Shown here piece by piece: positions 6,681 through 10,325 of a stretch of DNA of 10,325 nt. This stretch comes from Sulfurovum sp. (GTDB lineage Bacteria; Campylobacterota; Campylobacteria; Campylobacterales; Sulfurovaceae). Each line of letters begins with the position of its first letter. Position 1 is the first letter of the stretch. The notes beneath the pieces are model-generated. The model was not told where the DNA came from. It was given only the letters and a program-made list of their open reading frames with translations, and did no database searches. The stretch is taken from assembly GCA_003978375.1 (NCBI GenBank), contig QNZW01000146.1, positions 1-10,325 on the forward strand. Direction: 5' to 3'. Position numbers and translations under genes: made by a program.

Positions 6681-7301
6681 TTAATAACTCATTTGTAGGG
6701 TATCGATATCTTGCCAAGAGATACTTTTTTTACTGTTTTGTCGGTGAATGAGTATATGATCGATGTATCTGGCAAAGAGGTCGGTTTCTATATTGAGTTT
6801 GGTGCCTACATTATAGTTTTTCATCAATGTTTCTTGTAGGGTATGGGGGATGATGGTGAGCCTAAAGTTATCATCACCTACATCATTGACAGTGAGTGAA
6901 ATGCCATCTACTGTAATAGAACCTTTTGGGATGATATATGCGATGTATTTGGGATCGACAGCGATAATGAAATCAGTCGCATTGTCTCTAGGGATGATTT
7001 GGCGTACGGTACCTACACAGTCTACATGTCCTTGTACGATGTGTCCCTCAAATCTATCGTTCATTTGCATGGCAGGTTCTAGGTGTACTTGACCTGAAAG
7101 TTTACTTTCATCTATGAGAGCACGTGTTTCATCTGAGAGTTCTAGGTCAAAGCCATCTGCGTTTACTTTAATCACAGTAAGACATACGCCATTGATAGCG
7201 ATAGAATCTCCACGTTTTGCTTTGTGTTTAGACTTGATGGTCAAAATGTTATTTTTGTAACTTTGAACCGTAGCAATTTCACGAATTAAACCAGTAAACA
7301 T
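6681..7301 (-). CDS. ribE: Riboflavin synthase, alpha chain
   Basis: Catalyses the last step of riboflavin synthesis, the dismutation of two 6,7-dimethyl-8-ribityllumazine molecules, in the cytoplasm. The 206-residue protein begins with the family's invariant MFTGLI and contains the two lumazine-binding repeats: first repeat with 'GDSIAINGVCLTV' (31-43) and 'EGHIVQGHVD' (85-94), second repeat with 'KGSITVDGISLTV' (126-138) and 'IPHTL' (151-155). Length is normal. An AAAGAG site lies just before the start on the - strand. The gene stands alone, facing away from mnmG and towards the barrel gene; no other riboflavin genes are in the window, and no FMN riboswitch is seen upstream. E. coli calls the same enzyme RibC/RibE depending on nomenclature. 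Confidence 0.96.
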   Translation of the reverse strand: MFTGLIREIATVQSYKNNILTIKSKHKAKRGDSIAINGVCLTVIKVNADGFDLELSDETRALIDESKLSGQVHLEPAMQMNDRFEGHIVQGHVDCVGTVRQIIPRDNATDFIIAVDPKYIAYIIPKGSITVDGISLTVNDVGDDNFRLTIIPHTLQETLMKNYNVGTKLNIETDLFARYIDHILIHRQNSKKSISWQDIDTLQMSY

Positions 7302-7319
7302 ATAGACTCTTTTTTTAGA

Positions 7320-7325
7320 TATAAT
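7320..7325 (+). promoter_or_regulatory. Candidate -10 element reading towards mnmG
   Basis: A perfect TATAAT follows a T-run (7311-7316), the usual look of Campylobacterota sigma-70 promoters. Transcription from about 7332 would give mnmG a leader near 138 nt that contains the three hairpins at 7344-7423. Confidence 0.4.
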
Positions 7326-7332
7326 TCGCTTT

Positions 7333-7338
7333 ACTATA
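7333..7338 (-). promoter_or_regulatory. Candidate -10 element reading towards ribE
   Basis: TATAGT on the - strand would start transcription near 7326 and give ribE a short leader of about 25 nt. It lies only 7 bp from the + strand TATAAT, so the two promoters would overlap. Confidence 0.3.
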
Positions 7339-7343
7339 CATAG

Positions 7344-7423
7344 GACAATTTTTGAGCAAAGCTCAATAAATTTACGTTGTCACTGGGACTACTTCAGCAG
7401 TAGGCTCATACGACTTGTCGTAT
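7344..7423. repeat. Three consecutive hairpins in the ribE-mnmG divergent gap
   Basis: Hairpin 1 (7344-7381) has GACAA/TTGTC closing an inner perfect stem TTGAGC-AAA-GCTCAA. Hairpin 2 (7385-7407) pairs GGGACTACT with AGTAGGCTC around a TCAGC loop, with one A-G mismatch and one G-U pair. Hairpin 3 (7408-7423) is ATACGAC-TT-GTCGTAT. Hairpin 3 directly abuts hairpin 2. No T-run follows on the + strand. Candidates are a structured mnmG leader, a small RNA or an interspersed palindromic repeat unit. Confidence 0.55.
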
Positions 7424-7470
7424 TAAAATAAAACGAAAATGTTTAATATTATAACATAAGGTAAATTGAA

Positions 7471-9342
7471 ATGAATTACGATGTGATTGTCATTGGTGGT
7501 GGACATGCTGGGATAGAGGCTTCACTGGCTGCAGCACGAATGGGTGTCAAAACATTGATGATAACGATATTAGCAGAACAGATAGGGGCAAGTTCATGTA
7601 ACCCAGCCATAGGAGGATTGGCAAAAGGACATTTGGTGCGTGAGGTAGATGCACTCGGTGGAGAGATGGGACTTTGTACTGATAAAACAGGTATTCAGTT
7701 TAGAACACTCAATGCTTCTAAAGGACCAGCAGTAAGAGGAACAAGAGCCCAAATAGATATGGATCAGTATCGTATGTATATGCGTAATGTAGTATTGCAT
7801 ACAAACAACTTGGATGTGAAACAAGAAATAGTAGATGGGCTCATCATAGAAGAGGGTGAAATCAAAGGTGTGGTGACACAACTTGGTAATACCTATCAAG
7901 CCTCTAAAGTAATTATTACAGCGGGAACATTTTTGAATGGATTGATTCACATAGGAGATAAACAGCAAACAGCAGGTCGTCAAGGGGAGTTTGCTTCTGT
8001 GGCATTGGCTGAATATCTACGTACTTTGGGTTTAGATATAGGACGTTTAAAAACAGGTACTTGTGCCAGAATAGATGTCAAATCTGTCAATACTTCTATC
8101 ATGGAAATACAACCAGGTGATACCCCACCACCTCCTTTTTCTTTTCGGACAGATAAAAGCACATTTCATCCCAAGCAGTTGCCTTGTTATGTGACATATA
8201 CAAATGAAAAAACGCATGAAATCATAGAGTCTAATTTTTACAGAGCTCCTATGTTTTCAGGACAAATAGAAGGGGTAGGACCACGCTATTGTCCAAGTAT
8301 AGAAGATAAGATTAGTCGTTTTCGTGACCGCCCAAGACATCAGATATTTGTAGAACCTCAAACCATGGATGAGACAGAGTATTATATCAATGGTATGAGT
8401 ACCTCTTTACCCATAGATGTACAATTAGAGATGGTGCAGTCAGTAGAAGGTATGGAAAATGCAAAAATTGTACGTTATGGCTATGCGATAGAGTATGATT
8501 ATATTCAGCCTACTGAGCTTAAACATACACTTGAAACCAAGAAAATAAAAGGACTGTATACTGCAGGACAAATCAACGGTACCACAGGATATGAAGAAGC
8601 AGCAGCACAAGGATTAATGGCGGGGATAAATGCTGCACTGTGTATACAAGGTAAAGAACCATTTATTTTGCGTCGTGATGAAGCCTATATTGGTGTGCTC
8701 ATAGATGATCTTGTGACCAAAGGCACGAACGAGCCTTATCGTATGTTTACAAGCCGAGCAGAGTATAGGCTACTATTGCGTGAAGACAATGCAGATATGA
8801 GACTTTCACACTATGGCAAAGAGCTTGGATTACTAGATGATGACTATATGCAAAAATTTGAAACCAAAAAAGAAGCCTTAGATGAAGCGTTACTCTTTTT
8901 GTCTGAAAATTATGTGACACCTACGAAAGAATTTTTAGCGAAGTTATCCCAGATAGATGCAGTAAAAATCAATGAAAAAACACGTTGGATGGACGTGATA
9001 GGTCGTGGTGCGTTTAACAGAGAAAAATTGATAACACTTTTACCTGAGTTTGAAAAGTATAGTGATGAGGTGATAGAACAGATACTCATAGAAGCAAAAT
9101 ATTCACGATATATAGAAAAACAACAACAACAAATTCTTCAAATGGATGATATGTTAAAAATTAAAATACCTAAAGACTTTGTATATAGTAGTGTAGCAGG
9201 GTTGAGTAATGAAATTATAGAAAAATTACACAAAATAATGCCTCCGACACTTTTTTCTGCTTCACAAATATCTGGTGTAACACCAGCGGCGTTGGAGATT
9301 ATTCATGTGCATATTAAGTTAAGACAAAAAGGTAAAAAGTAA
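7471..9342 (+). CDS. mnmG: tRNA uridine-5-carboxymethylaminomethyl(34) synthesis enzyme MnmG (GidA)
   Basis: The FAD-dependent partner of the GTPase MnmE; the complex installs the carboxymethylaminomethyl group on U34 of several tRNAs using methylenetetrahydrofolate. The 623-residue protein is full length. Visible signatures: the FAD-binding 'GGGHAG' (9-14), '[18 protein letters not shown]' (43-60), '[12 protein letters not shown]' (85-96), '[11 protein letters not shown]' (269-279) with Cys273 matching a conserved catalytic cysteine region, '[16 protein letters not shown]' (365-380) and '[20 protein letters not shown]' (419-438), followed by the helical C-terminal domain that contacts MnmE and tRNA. 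AAGG at 7458-7461 supports the start. The gene is followed by another with no gap, so a two-gene transcript is likely. Its base composition appears richer in GC than the genes at 71-6616. Confidence 0.98.
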   Translation: MNYDVIVIGGGHAGIEASLAAARMGVKTLMITILAEQIGASSCNPAIGGLAKGHLVREVDALGGEMGLCTDKTGIQFRTLNASKGPAVRGTRAQIDMDQYRMYMRNVVLHTNNLDVKQEIVDGLIIEEGEIKGVVTQLGNTYQASKVIITAGTFLNGLIHIGDKQQTAGRQGEFASVALAEYLRTLGLDIGRLKTGTCARIDVKSVNTSIMEIQPGDTPPPPFSFRTDKSTFHPKQLPCYVTYTNEKTHEIIESNFYRAPMFSGQIEGVGPRYCPSIEDKISRFRDRPRHQIFVEPQTMDETEYYINGMSTSLPIDVQLEMVQSVEGMENAKIVRYGYAIEYDYIQPTELKHTLETKKIKGLYTAGQINGTTGYEEAAAQGLMAGINAALCIQGKEPFILRRDEAYIGVLIDDLVTKGTNEPYRMFTSRAEYRLLLREDNADMRLSHYGKELGLLDDDYMQKFETKKEALDEALLFLSENYVTPTKEFLAKLSQIDAVKINEKTRWMDVIGRGAFNREKLITLLPEFEKYSDEVIEQILIEAKYSRYIEKQQQQILQMDDMLKIKIPKDFVYSSVAGLSNEIIEKLHKIMPPTLFSASQISGVTPAALEIIHVHIKLRQKGKK

Positions 9343-10176
9343 ATGCTATATTATTATGTAAATACAGGACATAAAATAGGACTAGAAAGACTTAGACGTG
9401 GAGTAGCACTCTTAAAGTATCTTTCAAATCATGGTGAAAAAACGCAACTTTTGGTGAATGATTTTCGTGCAGGATTGGTTGCACGTGAGTTAGGTGTATC
9501 GGAGTATGTTACCATAGAAACCATACAAGACATCGATGCTATTGCCAAAAATGGAGACAGTATTGTGATTGACTCAGTAGAAGATGACCATGGTAGATTG
9601 GTAAAATATTGTTCTGATTTTTCCAAAGTATGGCGTTTTGCAGAGAAAAAAGATGACATCACTCCTATACATACTGAGATGCTTATACCTTATGATACTG
9701 TGATGGTAGATGAATGTTATTTTGAACTTTCAAATAAAGAGAACCGTGTGGGTTTCTTTTTGTCAGATGCAGATTACGATAAAACCATTCTTAATCATGC
9801 AGATTTTTTTAGTACATTTGATATGGAACTTTTATTGGGGAATTACTTTTTTGTAAAGTATGAAGATGCCTTGGGAGAACTTTTTTCTGTATTGCATGAA
9901 CCAGAAGAATATGAAAATTTTATCACAACAACTCAAACAATAGTCACTGCTTCTAGCCAAGCAGCATTAGAAGCAAAAGCCAGTGGTGCAAAAGTGATTT
10001 ATTTATCATTGGGAGGAGAAGTACTGTATGATAGGTCATTATTGGAGTCTTATGGCATTGTTGTAATCGATGGTTTTGATAAAGAAAAATTACATTATTA
10101 TTTACAGCATGATGTACCAAGTGATTCAAAAAATATAGAAAAAATTGACGTTAAAACTATTTTAATAAAACAATAA
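9343..10176 (+). CDS. PseG-like GT-B fold protein, probable glycosyltransferase/hydrolase relative
   Basis: A 277-residue cytoplasmic protein of alternating beta/alpha sequence. The N-terminus 'KIGLERLRRGVALLKYL' (11-27) lines up by eye with the 'QIGFGHIKRDLVLAKQY' start of Campylobacter PseG, and 'IVTASSQAALEAKASGAK' (200-217) followed by a beta strand lines up with the 'SASS..NEA' nucleotide-binding segment of PseG. PseG removes UDP from UDP-2,4-diacetamido-trideoxy-altropyranose in pseudaminic acid synthesis. In this alignment the catalytic histidine of PseG is replaced by Arg16, so PseG activity is doubtful. No signal peptide or membrane segment is seen. The ATG directly follows the mnmG stop, with AAGG at 9329-9332, so it is probably co-expressed with mnmG. 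No other glycan genes are present nearby. The fold call is moderate; function is unknown. Confidence 0.6.
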   Translation: MLYYYVNTGHKIGLERLRRGVALLKYLSNHGEKTQLLVNDFRAGLVARELGVSEYVTIETIQDIDAIAKNGDSIVIDSVEDDHGRLVKYCSDFSKVWRFAEKKDDITPIHTEMLIPYDTVMVDECYFELSNKENRVGFFLSDADYDKTILNHADFFSTFDMELLLGNYFFVKYEDALGELFSVLHEPEEYENFITTTQTIVTASSQAALEAKASGAKVIYLSLGGEVLYDRSLLESYGIVVIDGFDKEKLHYYLQHDVPSDSKNIEKIDVKTILIKQ

Positions 10177-10200
10177 ATTATAAATATAATAATTTAAGAC

Positions 10201-10206
10201 TATAAT
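10201..10206 (+). promoter_or_regulatory. TATAAT hexamer, candidate -10 (first of three)
   Basis: Perfect -10 hexamer in very AT-rich DNA 25 bp after the last gene. It could drive the gene beginning beyond the right edge with a leader over 110 nt. A small inverted repeat TTACC-TAT-GGTAA (10216-10228) lies downstream of it. Confidence 0.25.
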
Positions 10207-10264
10207 ACTCTTAATTTACCTATGGTAACACTATAGACAAAATTACTACATGACTGTATCATCG

Positions 10265-10270
10265 TATAAT
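10265..10270 (+). promoter_or_regulatory. TATAAT hexamer, candidate -10 (second of three)
   Basis: Perfect -10 hexamer with no clear -35 partner; would start transcription near 10277 towards the gene off the right edge. Confidence 0.3.
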
Positions 10271-10289
10271 GCTTTAACATCGGCTATCC

Positions 10290-10295
10290 TATAAT
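10290..10295 (+). promoter_or_regulatory. TATAAT hexamer, candidate -10 (third of three)
   Basis: Perfect -10 hexamer 22 bp before the strong ribosome binding site at the window end; transcription would start near 10302. It is flanked by ATGACT (10250-10255) and AGTCAT (10297-10302), a loose inverted pair. Confidence 0.35.
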
Positions 10296-10317
10296 GAGTC
10301 ATAATAATTATTAAATT

Positions 10318-10325
10318 AAGGAGGA
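10318..10325 (+). promoter_or_regulatory. Strong Shine-Dalgarno of a gene starting beyond the window
   Basis: AAGGAGGA is a near-perfect complement of the 16S rRNA 3' end and is the strongest ribosome binding site in the window. The start codon should lie about 5-10 bases past the right edge. Confidence 0.7.

Noticed and set aside
7344..7423. Intrinsic terminator between the divergent genes
   Set aside because: None of the three hairpins is followed by a T-run on the + strand, and both flanking genes start here rather than end.
7450..7455. TATAAC as the mnmG -10 element
   Set aside because: It is 15 bp from the ATG, so a transcript from it would start too late to include the AAGG ribosome binding site.
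7302..7470. FMN riboswitch upstream of ribE
   Set aside because: The conserved AGGG...GAAAUUCCC and CCGGCGGU blocks of the RFN element are absent on the - strand; the hairpins present do not match it.
7594..7983. Minus-strand 129-residue reading frame inside mnmG
   Set aside because: It lies wholly within the well-conserved FAD domain of mnmG and looks like antisense of that sequence.
1..10325. CRISPR arrays, tRNA or rRNA genes, insertion sequences
   Set aside because: No regularly spaced repeats, cloverleaf with CCA-type arm, or transposase motifs were seen on reading both strands.

Overview
The window is AT-rich DNA, with ATG starts preceded by AAGGAG-like ribosome binding sites and tightly packed genes. 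The mnmG and riboflavin synthase proteins, the low GC and the TATAAT-type promoters lacking a clear -35 box suggest a member of the Campylobacterota (for example a Sulfurimonas- or Sulfurovum-like bacterium). That assignment is inference from style and protein flavour, not from a marker gene. All genes run on the + strand except riboflavin synthase.

Region 1 (71-1634): an outer-membrane beta-barrel protein is followed after 4 bp by a secreted stand-alone C39-type cysteine peptidase with Gln, Cys, His and Asp all in place. The pair resembles the barrel/peptidase combination of Fap-type functional amyloid loci (FapF/FapD), but no amyloid subunit is visible here; the upstream side is cut by the window edge. 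A 328-bp non-coding stretch follows (1635-1962), with two adjacent dyads and a probable promoter.

Region 2 (1963-6616): six tightly spaced or overlapping genes that look like one operon. They encode a small soluble coiled-coil protein, an AI-2E/PerM family membrane protein, a small tail-anchored helical protein of YqjD/ElaB type, a two-helix membrane protein of YqjE (holin superfamily III) type, a soluble KAP-like P-loop NTPase and a signal-peptide-bearing BamA-like barrel without POTRA domains. Cytoplasm, inner membrane and outer membrane are all represented, so the products could form an envelope-spanning system. This is the best candidate for an undescribed system in the window; the function is not known from sequence.

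Region 3 (6681-10176): housekeeping genes. Riboflavin synthase (ribE, - strand) has its own terminator and converges on the barrel gene. It is divergent from mnmG (tRNA wobble-uridine modification). The 169-bp gap between them carries overlapping divergent promoter candidates and three consecutive hairpins. Downstream and immediately adjacent to mnmG is a PseG-like GT-B-fold protein that appears to lack the PseG catalytic histidine. The last 149 bp have no gene but hold three perfect TATAAT hexamers and end exactly on a strong Shine-Dalgarno sequence, so another + strand gene must begin just outside the window.
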